DNA of 64,000 nt from Pigmentiphaga litoralis (GTDB lineage Bacteria > Pseudomonadota > Gammaproteobacteria > Burkholderiales > Burkholderiaceae_B). Below the pieces are notes generated by a model. That model worked only from the letters and a program-made list of their open reading frames with translations. It had not been told where the DNA came from and did no database searches. The translations under genes were made by a program, and so were the position numbers. Where the stretch lies: positions 2,294,001-2,358,000 of the forward strand of contig NZ_JACCBP010000001.1 of the NCBI RefSeq assembly GCF_013408655.1. The letters are read 5' to 3'. Shown here piece after piece: positions 55,912 through 63,408 of the stretch (within the stretch, counting starts at the first letter, position 1; every line of letters starts with the position of its first letter).

Positions 55912-58035
55912 TTACGGGAAGATCTGGCGGGCCGTGGCCTCCTGGATCAGCCGGTCCGCATCCCGCTGCAGCAAGAAGCGCTGGGTGACCAGGCTGTTGG
56001 CCGCCGCCGTCACGGCCGCAACATACCCCGCCTGGTTGCCGTACAGGCTTTGCAATGAAGGACGCGTGTCACCGGCCGCAATGCGCGCGGCTTCGGTCAC
56101 GTGGAACGGCAGGTAGCCGCCCGACAGGCCCGACAGATCAATGATCCCCGGAATCGCCACATAGTTGAATTCCAGGCTGGTGCCCAGCGGCGCCAGGGCC
56201 TCGACGCTGCGGATGCCGGTCTTGGCCATGCCGGTGGACGGATCCACCTGCGGCACCAGGATCGCGTAGTCCTTGCCCGAATAGGCGGGCGGCAGGACCG
56301 TCGCGATACCCGATTCGTCTTCCGGACGGTATTGCGGACCGTAGTTCAGCACCGAATAGCCGTTCACACGAGCCAGGTAATTGAAGGTCGGCACGGGGGT
56401 CTGCACGCCGCCCACGGGCCAGGTCAGCCCCTTCATGACCGGGAACTTCAATTGATCCGGACGCGTCAGCGTGCCGTCGGCCACCTTGGGCACTTGCGAT
56501 GCCGGCGGCGCCTTGTCGGCCACCACCCAGTCTTCCAGGTCCAGGAACAATGCGCGGAAGGTGTCGGTGTGATGCGCCACGGTGCCGGTCGGATAGACGT
56601 TGGACGCAGGGTTGTAGCCGATGCTGCCCGTGCCGCCATTGCCGCCGTGCTGCGTGCTGGCGTAGTAATAGATACGCGCGTTGTCAGGCTGGACGAGGTC
56701 CGTAAACCCGTAGGCGTCCGTCAGCACAGGCGAGCCTTGCAGCACCCAGAATTCGGTGCCCGACAGGCCCAGGAAGAACTTGGGGCAGGTCGACGAGGCC
56801 GAGCAGCGCGTCATCACCCCGCCCTTCTGGCCGGTGATCGGGTCGACATAATCCTTGCCGAGCGCCCGCGGCGCGGTCTGGCCAAAGGCCGTGTGATCGG
56901 TCCGCAGACCGCCCCCACCGCCCGGCACGGCGAACCGGGTGTTGATGTTGGTCTGGCGCGCGGCCACATGGGCGTACATACCGTCGAACACCTTGCCGCC
57001 TTCCAGCGACTGGTTGAAGCCCAGATGCAGGAAGGTCTTCATGGCATTGCCCGACTGCGACGTGCCCTGGCCTATCGTGTACTTGATCCTTCCGGCAAGG
57101 GGGTTGGGCGTACCGGCCGCATCCGCCGTCTTGCTGCGGAAGAAGCTGACGGTATCGCGCAAGGCGGCCAGTCCGACGCCCATGACCTTCGGGTCCTTGG
57201 CCACGTAGACCAGTTCATACAGATAGTTGCCCTGCAGCCCGCCCTTCACGCAGATGCTGGCGGGGTCGGGCTTGCCCGGAAACGGCGTGGTGGCGTCGCA
57301 GGTGGCGAATTTCCAGTCCGAGGGCGCGATCGTGACGCGCTGATCGGTCTCGTTCAGGCGACGCGTCAGCGAATAGCCCGGCAAGGTGTTGTCCAGGCTG
57401 GCCGGTGCGTAGGGGATCATGGACCCGTTGAACACGCCGCCCGGCAGCGCGGTCGACAGCACATCGCGGCTCGGGACCAGTTCCGCACGATAGGTGCCGG
57501 TGATGGACGAACCATCGGCATTCTTCGCCACCGGCACGGTCGCGGTCAGGCGCGCCGCGGAGCTTTTGGGCACATCGCCTTGCCATGCCGAATACAGCAC
57601 GACATAACCCCGTTCCAGGAAGACAGCGTCACTGGGCGTCGCGGTCGGATTCAGATAGGTCAGGATGTTGCCGCGATTGGGGGCGTCATACCGCAGCACC
57701 CCATTGGACTTGCTCATGTCCTTGGGCTTGAGCATGACGAAGTCAGCCGAATAATCGACCATGCCGCGCGCATTGACCGGCGCCAGCGCCAGATCCTGGA
57801 TCACGGCATTGCGGCTGTCCTTGGGATCGACCTCGCCGGCGATGGTGCCGGTCACGCGCTCGTAGGCGCCGACCGATCCGTAGGTGCCCGGAAAGTCTTC
57901 CGTCGCCGTGACGGTCATCGTCAATCGCGGGGTAACGCTGGGCGTCGACGGCGCGTCGTCGCCATCGCTTCCGCCACACGCCGCCAGGGTACCCGCCAGC
58001 GTGACCGCAGTGGCTGCCCACATCGTTCGTTTCAT
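55912..58035 (-). CDS. Alpha/beta-hydrolase-domain lipoprotein
   Basis: A 707-aa exported protein. ATG 58035 (GGAGACAGGC upstream) starts a lipoprotein signal ending TLAACGGSDGDD. The body resembles the large alpha/beta-hydrolase-domain proteins found in proteobacteria. The probable nucleophile elbow is GQGTSQSGNAMKTFLHLGFN (Gly-Thr-Ser-Gln-Ser-Gly). Aromatic-rich segments AVFLERGYVVLYSAWQGDVP and HADTF-like TVAHHTDTFRALF follow the fold. Six Cys in the middle could form disulphides. An esterase or related hydrolase acting outside the cytoplasm is likely; the substrate is unknown. Confidence 0.75.
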   Translation of the reverse strand: MKRTMWAATAVTLAGTLAACGGSDGDDAPSTPSVTPRLTMTVTATEDFPGTYGSVGAYERVTGTIAGEVDPKDSRNAVIQDLALAPVNARGMVDYSADFVMLKPKDMSKSNGVLRYDAPNRGNILTYLNPTATPSDAVFLERGYVVLYSAWQGDVPKSSAARLTATVPVAKNADGSSITGTYRAELVPSRDVLSTALPGGVFNGSMIPYAPASLDNTLPGYSLTRRLNETDQRVTIAPSDWKFATCDATTPFPGKPDPASICVKGGLQGNYLYELVYVAKDPKVMGVGLAALRDTVSFFRSKTADAAGTPNPLAGRIKYTIGQGTSQSGNAMKTFLHLGFNQSLEGGKVFDGMYAHVAARQTNINTRFAVPGGGGGLRTDHTAFGQTAPRALGKDYVDPITGQKGGVMTRCSASSTCPKFFLGLSGTEFWVLQGSPVLTDAYGFTDLVQPDNARIYYYASTQHGGNGGTGSIGYNPASNVYPTGTVAHHTDTFRALFLDLEDWVVADKAPPASQVPKVADGTLTRPDQLKFPVMKGLTWPVGGVQTPVPTFNYLARVNGYSVLNYGPQYRPEDESGIATVLPPAYSGKDYAILVPQVDPSTGMAKTGIRSVEALAPLGTSLEFNYVAIPGIIDLSGLSGGYLPFHVTEAARIAAGDTRPSLQSLYGNQAGYVAAVTAAANSLVTQRFLLQRDADRLIQEATARQIFP

Positions 58036-58157
58036 GCCTGTCTCCTCGTTGTCTGCCCGGATATCCACCGGATCTGGGCCCTAATCTAATCGGCGCGAGA
58101 CTATTGTTGAAATCAATAATCGAGATAGGTCGATCTGGAAAACAGATGAATCAGGCA

Positions 58158-58184
58158 TGAAAAAAGCGGCCCGTCAGGCCGCTT
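58158..58184 (-). terminator. Terminator of the two-gene operon of small hydrophilic proteins
   Basis: On the minus strand AAGCGGCC-TGACG-GGCCGCTT is followed by a T-run (TTTTC), 48 bases after the 63-aa gene. Confidence 0.88.
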
Positions 58185-58231
58185 CGGATCACATCGGGAC
58201 GCAGGCAACTCTGGCCGCGATCCGGTAAGGC

Positions 58232-58423
58232 TTACGCAGGTCCGCCCCACCGGTCGGCCCGGTCCATCGACATGCTGTCCAGACCACCGGGCGGCATGTC
58301 GGCATCATCGAAACTGTCAGGCGCGGCATCCAGTTCGAAGCGTTGGTGGCGTTCGGAAGGCAAGGCGCCACTGACGTACTGCTCGTAGCGGTGGGCGAGT
58401 GACGTGTCGAGATCGCGGCTCAT
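58232..58423 (-). CDS. Hypothetical 63-aa acidic protein
   Basis: I do not recognise this 63-aa product. It starts SRDLDTSLAHRYEQYVSGAL and then turns acidic and Met/Asp-rich (FDDADMPPGG). It has no signal or membrane segment. Its ATG overlaps the stop codon of the upstream 80-aa gene (ATGA), and a T-tailed terminator follows, which supports expression as a pair. Confidence 0.6.
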   Translation of the reverse strand: MSRDLDTSLAHRYEQYVSGALPSERHQRFELDAAPDSFDDADMPPGGLDSMSMDRADRWGGPA

Positions 58424-58662
58424 GGCTTGCCCGATCCGCTGGACTTGGCAGGGTGGGTATGACCAGGATCGGCGGGCGGACCGCCGTCAGCCGCGTTGCC
58501 CGGCGACGTCACGCCGGCTTCGCCGCCCAACCCGCCGCCCTCGGCCAGGCCGCCCTGGTCGTTGCTTTCGGTGGATGCGGTGGTGCGGCTGTCGTGGGCG
58601 CGGTTCAGCGCTTCGGCTGCCGTGTCTTCAGTGTCTTTTTCTGGGGGCGTGGTGGCATTCAT
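58420..58662 (-). CDS. Hypothetical 80-aa disordered Gly/Ala/Thr-rich protein
   Basis: An 80-aa product without hydrophobic core residues: NATTPPEKDTEDTAAEALNR, a Ser/Thr segment, then EGGGLGGEAG and a Pro/Gly/His tail. It is predicted to be intrinsically disordered. It heads a two-gene unit, overlapping the 63-aa gene by 4 bases. I cannot assign a function; small hydrophilic proteins of this style are often stress-induced, but that is inference. Confidence 0.55.
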   Translation of the reverse strand: MNATTPPEKDTEDTAAEALNRAHDSRTTASTESNDQGGLAEGGGLGGEAGVTSPGNAADGGPPADPGHTHPAKSSGSGKP

Positions 58663-58721
58663 GTCGCTGCTCTCTACCGGGTTGGAGCAGACCTTTGAGC
58701 AAGTGCTGTGCCCAGAATGAA

Positions 58722-58749
58722 CAAAGCCCGCAGATTGCCGCGGGCTTTG
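58722..58749 (-). terminator. Terminator of the 24-aa gene
   Basis: CAAAGCCCGC pairs with GCGGGCTTTG around an 8-base loop; the minus-strand tail is TTCATT. Confidence 0.75.
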
Positions 58750-58785
58750 CAGGAGGCCGGCGCAAGCGCCGCCGTGTCGCGCGAC

Positions 58786-58860
58786 TCAGCGCAGGCCGAA
58801 GAACGACAGCACTGCGATGACGATGACGACCAGCCCAACGATATAGATGATGCCGTTCAT
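58786..58860 (-). CDS. 24-aa single-span membrane peptide
   Basis: The ATG at 58860 has a strong GAGGGGAAG site upstream and encodes 24 residues: MNGIIYIVGL then VVIVIAVLSF and FGLR, one hydrophobic helix. A terminator lies 37 bases downstream. Small membrane proteins of this pattern are widespread in proteobacteria and usually unannotated. The function is unknown. Confidence 0.65.
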   Translation of the reverse strand: MNGIIYIVGLVVIVIAVLSFFGLR

Positions 58861-59312
58861 ATTGCTTCCCCTCACTTCGTTGAAAGTACGAATCGAATCT
58901 TGCGCCGATTCCCCAAACTTGAGCGGCCATCCTAGCACCGCGACTTTCGTGCACACCTAAGGGTTCGGCTCAATTCGTAACGGCACGCATCGGGGGATGC
59001 CGTGCTTATTCTCACCTTTGATCCCTCGCGAAGCATCGCGCAGAACGTTTGCCCGCCTGCCTGCAACCCCGTGCGCCACCTGACGCCGACGGCGTGTTTG
59101 GTACGTACCCTTGCGTGCTTGCCGGATACAAGCACTTTCACTGTAGTGAGCTTTGAAGGCATCCCGACTGGCAGGTGCGAGGGCCTGACCGGCTTGACCA
59201 GCATTCAAGCCTTGTCATACAACGTGAAGCACTGTCACTTGATCGTCGCAAGCAGCACATAAAGTCATTGGCGGGTGTAATGATCCAGCCCATCCATTCA
59301 TGGAGGGCTTCC
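58861..59312. other. Gene-poor region of 452 bases
   Basis: No convincing gene. ORFs on both strands (58932-59204 minus, 59002-59262 plus) lack ribosome-binding sites and family resemblance. A hairpin GCAC-GCATC / GATGC-C-GTGC with a bulge lies near 58982-59007 and a small TCACT-GT-AGTGA palindrome near 59135. Promoters for the 24-aa gene (minus) and the 145-aa gene (plus) must lie here. Confidence 0.4.
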
Positions 59313-59750
59313 ATGTTGAAACTCGACACCACGATCGCCTTGGCCGACCCGGTCGGCTCGTTCGACGGGGCCGCGCCCCGCTGCGTCGGCAACATTCGCA
59401 GCACTGCGGCCATCGACCAGGACGTGTCCCGTCTGCTGGACCTGGCCTGCGCCGAGCAGGCCGCCGTTGTGTCCCACAAAGACAGGTACGCCGACTTCGC
59501 GCACGACCCGTCACGTCTGTGGCTGCCCGACGAGCCGTCGGTAGCGGCCAATCCCCATGCTGCCATCCTGACCGCACCGGTGTGGGATGAGGCGGCTGAC
59601 CGCCTGATTCCGCAAGGCTGCTGCCTAGTCGAAGACGACCCGGACCACCAGGTAAAACTCACCTGGCGATATGGTCCAAACCGTCATACCGCGCTGTTGA
59701 GCAAAGATACTTACCAGCGTCTGCTGGACAGCGGCACGATCGTCGAATAA
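59313..59750 (+). CDS. Hypothetical 145-aa protein, paralogue A of a duplicated family
   Basis: ATG 59313 with GGAGGG upstream gives 145 residues. The N-terminal half is variable (LKLDTTIALADPVGSFDGAA); the C-terminal 45 residues contain RLIPQGCCLVEDDPDHQVKL, then WRYG and the end DSGTIVE. The same C-terminal pattern occurs in the 145-aa protein at 60268-60705. No signal peptide or membrane span. Function unknown; the GCCL-E-x-x-PDH block with twin Cys is the obvious conserved core. Confidence 0.7.
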   Translation: MLKLDTTIALADPVGSFDGAAPRCVGNIRSTAAIDQDVSRLLDLACAEQAAVVSHKDRYADFAHDPSRLWLPDEPSVAANPHAAILTAPVWDEAADRLIPQGCCLVEDDPDHQVKLTWRYGPNRHTALLSKDTYQRLLDSGTIVE

Positions 59751-59763
59751 TGGCGCTGTCGTT

Positions 59764-59801
59764 AAGGATGAACATGGTCTGCCGAACGCGGATTCATCCT
59801 T
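59764..59801 (+). terminator. Hairpin after paralogue A
   Basis: AAGGATGAA pairs perfectly with TTCATCCTT around a 20-base loop, 14 bases after the stop. No strong T-run follows. Confidence 0.5.
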
Positions 59802-59888
59802 GGTGCTAGTAAAAATGCTTAGTTTCCTGTGAATTTGAAAGCGTTTGCAATACTCTCCAAAGCTCACTAAGAAACGCGCTATTTCTGA

Positions 59889-59920
59889 CCTGTCGCTGAA
59901 CTCATGCTGAGTTCGACAGG
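59889..59920 (+). promoter_or_regulatory. Leader hairpin just upstream of the KGG-protein ribosome-binding site
   Basis: CCTGTC-GCT-GAACTC-ATGCT-GAGTTC-GACAGG folds into a 12-bp stem with one 3-base bulge. The ACGGAG ribosome-binding site follows immediately, 11 bases before the start codon. Confidence 0.5.
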
Positions 59921-59931
59921 ACGGAGCAAGT

Positions 59932-60201
59932 ATGACCGAGCAACTCAAAACTCGACGGCCGCGCGGATTTGCGGCCATGGACCCCGATAAACAAAAAGCA
60001 CTCGCTTCGGCGGGTGGACGCGCCGCCCACCGCCATGGCCGCGCGCATCAGTTCACGGAAGACGAAGCCCGTCAGGCTGGCGCGAAAGGCCGGGCGGCAC
60101 GGCAGGCGAAACGGATTGCCGCGCTGAACGCCGCGCAAGATGAAACGCGTGAGGTGCAGGACGAAGAAACTTCGATCGAAGAATCCGAACTGCAAACCTG
60201 A
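59932..60201 (+). CDS. KGG-motif general stress protein (YciG/con-10-like)
   Basis: An 89-aa hydrophilic protein with the stress-induced KGG-type repeat: RRPRGFAAMDPDKQKALASA-GGRAAH and a second, weaker copy FTEDEARQAGAKGRAARQAK. The C-terminus is acidic and probably disordered. Such proteins accumulate in stationary phase or osmotic and oxidative stress, often under RpoS. GGAG lies 5-8 bases before the ATG and a stable hairpin lies directly upstream. It sits between two paralogous 145-aa genes. Confidence 0.88.
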   Translation: MTEQLKTRRPRGFAAMDPDKQKALASAGGRAAHRHGRAHQFTEDEARQAGAKGRAARQAKRIAALNAAQDETREVQDEETSIEESELQT

Positions 60202-60267
60202 CGTAATCGACACGTTGCGCCCACGCCGCCACGCTACGGCTGCCTGGCAGCGGCGGGTCGGGGGAAG

Positions 60268-60705
60268 ATGATGAACCTCAAAGCCATGCCAGCCGACGCG
60301 ATCGTCTTCGCATCCAAGCCGAGCCACCGATCGTCTCGCCGCGCCGCCCACGAACGTGACGGCCATGACGATCAATGGGCCGCGATGGCCCGCCGTCTGG
60401 AAGATGCGGGCGCCCGCTTCAACGCACACATGGCGCGCGACACAGCCAAGCCGAAGTGGACCGCGGCGACGGGCTTCTGGCAGGCGCGATCCTGCCGGCC
60501 CTGGACCAACCCCCGCGCCGCCGTCGTCACCCGCCCGATCCAAGGCGAGCGCGACACCGCCAGCGTGCCCGAAGGCTGCTGCCTGCTGGAAACCGAACCC
60601 GACCACACCGTACTCAGCTGGCGCCGCGGTATCGATGTCGTGCAGGTGAGGCTAACGTCGGCCGAGTTCGACGCTTACTGCGCGGATGGCACGATCGTCG
60701 AGTGA
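60268..60705 (+). CDS. Hypothetical 145-aa protein, paralogue B of a duplicated family
   Basis: ATG 60268 (GGGGAAG upstream; a second ATG follows directly) gives 145 residues, the same length as paralogue A. The N-terminal part is basic and His-rich (RSSRRAAHERDGHDDQWAAM). The C-terminal part is SVPEGCCLLETEPDHTVLSW, RRG and the end ADGTIVE, aligning with paralogue A without gaps over most of its length. Function unknown. Its stop codon abuts the stop of the exported 63-aa gene on the other strand. Confidence 0.72.
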   Translation: MMNLKAMPADAIVFASKPSHRSSRRAAHERDGHDDQWAAMARRLEDAGARFNAHMARDTAKPKWTAATGFWQARSCRPWTNPRAAVVTRPIQGERDTASVPEGCCLLETEPDHTVLSWRRGIDVVQVRLTSAEFDAYCADGTIVE

Positions 60706-60897
60706 TCAGTCGGGCAGTGTGCCGAGGTCGATGGCGGGAGCTGTGACGGGATCGGTGATGTAGCCGAAGTCCCCGGGCCAACCGGTGGGCGTATAGGACG
60801 CGACGCCGGCGTGCGGCGGCGTGAGTTCAGCATGCGCAGGCCCGGCAGGTAATGTCAGCAGCGCAGGGGCCGCGGCTAAAAAGGTTCGGCGATCCAT
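60706..60897 (-). CDS. Small exported protein with Tat-like signal
   Basis: ATG 60897 (CTGGAG upstream) encodes 63 residues: MDRRTFLAAAPALLTLPAGP then AHAELTPPHAGVASYTPTGW and a short Pro/Asp-rich tail. The start has the twin-arginine pattern and an AHA cleavage site; the mature part is only about 40 residues. Could be a small periplasmic factor or a decayed gene; I do not recognise it. Confidence 0.5.
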   Translation of the reverse strand: MDRRTFLAAAPALLTLPAGPAHAELTPPHAGVASYTPTGWPGDFGYITDPVTAPAIDLGTLPD

Positions 60898-60977
60898 CTC
60901 GACTACTCCAGACTGCTGCCCCGTTTGCGCCGGACCATCAAGGACCGAGCGAGTTGCCAAGTATCGCTCGCAAAAAC

Positions 60978-61007
60978 AAAAACGCCACCGGCGAGGGTGG
61001 CGTTTTT
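60978..61007. terminator. Strong bidirectional terminator, copy 1 of a direct repeat
   Basis: AAAAACGCCACC pairs with GGTGGCGTTTTT around GGCGAG. It lies 61 bases beyond the tRNA 3' remnant on that remnant's strand, where a tRNA terminator would be expected. The unit recurs with one mismatch over 27 bases at 63966-63992. Confidence 0.85.
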
Positions 61008-61067
61008 GCTTCGTCTTTGCAGTGGGCCGTGAAGTGAACTTCAATGCCTGCTGCAAGGCTGAATTCT

Positions 61068-61103
61068 TGGTGGCGCATCAGGGATTCGAACCCTGGACCT
61101 AAA
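61068..61103 (-). pseudogene. 3' fragment of a tRNA gene (probable att remnant)
   Basis: On the minus strand the fragment ends in GCGCCACCA (acceptor strand, discriminator A and encoded CCA). It is preceded by a perfect T-arm CAGGG-TTCGAAT-CCCTG (61079-61095) and a variable-loop-like AGGTC. Upstream bases do not form an anticodon arm, D-arm or matching GGCGCAT acceptor strand. It is therefore a 3' remnant of the kind left at an integration site, not a working tRNA. The tRNA identity cannot be told. Confidence 0.75.
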
Positions 61104-61648
61104 AAGCTTCTTCGCGTCAAACTTCAAAGAAGTAGACAGAAGCATCGACGGCTTCATCTACACACTTGCAGCGACCCGGATCCTTCCGGCGATCGCGAGT
61201 GCACCTTTGCTGTCAACGGCTGAAATGTGCGATTAAAGCTCCTTACAGCTAGCCGAATATGCCAACCAAACCGTGAGGAGTGACGCAATTAGGGGCTATT
61301 GAAGCATAAGGCGACTTTACCTATGGAGATTGATAGGCCCTATCAACCCCTACCGGTTTTGCCCGAGAATCGCTGTTGCCAAGACGAATAAGAGTTTGAT
61401 CCGCTGCCCTAAAGACATCGTACCGATCGACAAGTATAAGCGTGACACAGCATCCGGCGCCGACGTGCTTGTGCGTAAGTCAAATTGCCCCATCGCATGC
61501 GTTCGGCGAGAGGCTGACAAGGACTTCCTTATTGTTGGATTTAAATAGAAAGCCGACTAATGAGGTGACCAATAAAGCCATTTTCTCTGCAGCCGTGATA
61601 TTTTCAGGAGCTAGCAGAGGCTAGTTCAATCAACGCAGCGGGGGCTGA
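61104..61648. other. Gene-poor, AT-richer segment of the island
   Basis: 545 bases between the tRNA remnant and the J-domain gene. Two overlapping ORFs (61330-61548 and 61442-61624, plus) have no clear ribosome-binding site or family resemblance and are not called. GGGGG just before 61649 serves the next gene. Confidence 0.45.
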
Positions 61649-62626
61649 GTGGACCGAGTACATACGCACTACGATAATTTAAAAGTGTCAAGAGAGGCAC
61701 CGCCTGAAGTCATACGTGCGGCCTACAAGTCGTTAGCTCAAAAATACCATCCAGATCGTAATCCCGGAGACCAGGCCTCTGCTCGAGCAATGGCGTTTAT
61801 TAATGCTGCCTATCAGGTGCTGTCGGATCCTGCACTTAAGGCAGATCACGACGCCTGGATTGTCGAGCAAGAGCGGCCATTCGCAAATGTACATCGAGAA
61901 GAATCTCAACAACCCCATCAACCGGGACCAGTACAGCCAAGTGCCACTACCGCGGGGCCCGCGAAAGATGAAGATGCGACGCCGAATAGGACCAGTACTA
62001 CCAACTATGATCGCGAGATCGTGACCGTATGCGTCATAGGACTGCTCTTTTTGGCAGGATATTTACTGCAGAAGGAGCGCCCCACAGACTTTGCAACGGC
62101 GGCGCCGTCAGATATTGTCGCTGCGCCAGCGGTTGCGAAAAGGCCGGAGCAAGCAATCGAAGCTCGCATTTACAGGCCAAGCAAGGCTAGCGAGCCAATC
62201 GAAAGTCTGAAGTTCATGCCCCCGATGCTGGCTCCGAACGGCTCCCCTTGGCCGCGGGCCGCCGCTTATGTCGTCGATTACCCACGGCTTAAAAGTGAAG
62301 GTCTTTCGAGTGTCACGGTGGACAATAGTCGCAATGGCAGTCCTGTATTCGGCAAACTGTTTGCTTTAGATGGACTTTCGAACACTGCAGTTCGCTACTT
62401 CTATATCCCAGGCTTTCAAACTTTCACCCTTGATACAGTGACGGCAGGCAGATACGACGTTCGTTATCAAAACCTTGATGACGGCGGCTTTTCAAAGACG
62501 GAATCCTTCAACCTTTACGAAAGGGAAGTCTACAACGGGACTGAATACAGCAATCTGACCCTTACTCTCTTCAAGGTAGCCAACGGAAATATGCGTACTA
62601 CGCGAATATCTGCAAGCGAGTTCTAA
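61649..62626 (+). CDS. Membrane-anchored J-domain (DnaJ-like) protein
   Basis: A 325-aa protein. Residues about 6-70 form a J-domain (YDNLKVSREAPPEVIRAAYK, KYHPDRNPGD with the HPD motif, FINAAYQVLSDPALKADHD), expected to stimulate DnaK ATPase. A charged Pro/Thr-rich linker and one membrane helix (about 127-145, IVTVCVIGLLFLAGYLLQKE) follow, then a C-terminal domain of about 170 residues with VTVDNSRNGSPVFGKLFALD, RYFYIPGFQTFTLDTVTAG and RYDVRYQNL, a beta-rich pattern I cannot assign. GTG start with a strong GGGGG site. Codon use and GC content differ from the rest of the window, consistent with transfer on the island. No zinc-finger or client domain of classical DnaJ. Confidence 0.85.
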   Translation: MDRVHTHYDNLKVSREAPPEVIRAAYKSLAQKYHPDRNPGDQASARAMAFINAAYQVLSDPALKADHDAWIVEQERPFANVHREESQQPHQPGPVQPSATTAGPAKDEDATPNRTSTTNYDREIVTVCVIGLLFLAGYLLQKERPTDFATAAPSDIVAAPAVAKRPEQAIEARIYRPSKASEPIESLKFMPPMLAPNGSPWPRAAAYVVDYPRLKSEGLSSVTVDNSRNGSPVFGKLFALDGLSNTAVRYFYIPGFQTFTLDTVTAGRYDVRYQNLDDGGFSKTESFNLYEREVYNGTEYSNLTLTLFKVANGNMRTTRISASEF

Positions 62627-63408
62627 GGTATTTCAGCGACATACTCAAAGGGGAGGATCTCTACCTTCCCAGATAACGATCGCCTCGGCTTCAAAACGCC
62701 CTCTTGCCAATGGTCGGACCCAGCAATCTGCAAGCACACTTCGGCACGACTCGACAGGGTTACCGGTGAGTCCCTGGCCATAGGGCACCCACCTAAACCC
62801 GGCGGTCAACTCAGTCGAACCTAGCCCATGCCGCCCTCTTTAGCGCACGGTACTTTCAGCTACCGATTGAACAACTTTCCTGGCGCACCCGTCTCTATAT
62901 CCCTCGGTATAGTGGCCCGCTCCGATAGCGGCAAAGTCACCTCGGCGGCGGAACTGCGGCATTGCTGCCAACCGATGCCAGTGGTAGTTGCGGCGTCGCA
63001 GACATCCCCGACCCGTTCGCCCCCGATCCCTACTTTTCGGTGGCCATCAGACTGCCCATCGGCAAATGTCCCAACGTCCGGCATACCCAACGCAAAGTTG
63101 AACTTGGCCCGAAATGCTAGAGCCGCGATCGCCGGGGCACACCTTGTAGCTTTGCGACAGCGAATACCGCCAGCGTTTGCACTGTGACAATCATTCAGTG
63201 ATCCGATCAACGAGCCCGTGAATACCAATCTGTCTACCGGCCGCCATTACTCAGTCGTCGCCAACATCCGCTAGCCTCGGACTACTAGGGTGTCGCTCGG
63301 AGCCATGCAGCCTTGACGATGCGCACCAGTATGCAAGGTGCGCGTGATGCCAACCTTTAACATTGTCATCGCCCAGATTACTGTTCGCTGCCGCTGTTGA
63401 GATAGTAG
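62627..63408. other. Gene-poor island segment with possible decayed sequence
   Basis: 782 bases between the J-domain gene and the integrase fragment. ORFs at 62828-63187 (plus) and 62860-63228 (minus) overlap each other, lack ribosome-binding sites and match nothing I know. The N-terminal part of the integrase would be expected in the last few hundred bases but cannot be recovered in any frame by eye. Confidence 0.45.

Noticed and set aside
58232..58662. Toxin-antitoxin pair
   Set aside because: The overlap fits, but both proteins are hydrophilic and disordered with no toxin fold or DNA-binding motif.
58932..59262. Overlapping ORFs on both strands in the gene-poor region
   Set aside because: No ribosome-binding sites, no recognisable residues pattern and they contradict each other.
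61068..61145. A complete tRNA gene on the minus strand
   Set aside because: Only the T-arm and acceptor 3' strand with CCA exist; no D-arm, anticodon arm or complementary 5' acceptor strand is found upstream.
61330..61624. Two short plus-strand ORFs inside the island
   Set aside because: No ribosome-binding site or domain; codon pattern looks non-coding.
62828..63228. 119-aa plus and 122-aa minus ORFs before the integrase fragment
   Set aside because: They overlap each other almost fully, lack start signals and resemble no family; treated as decayed DNA.
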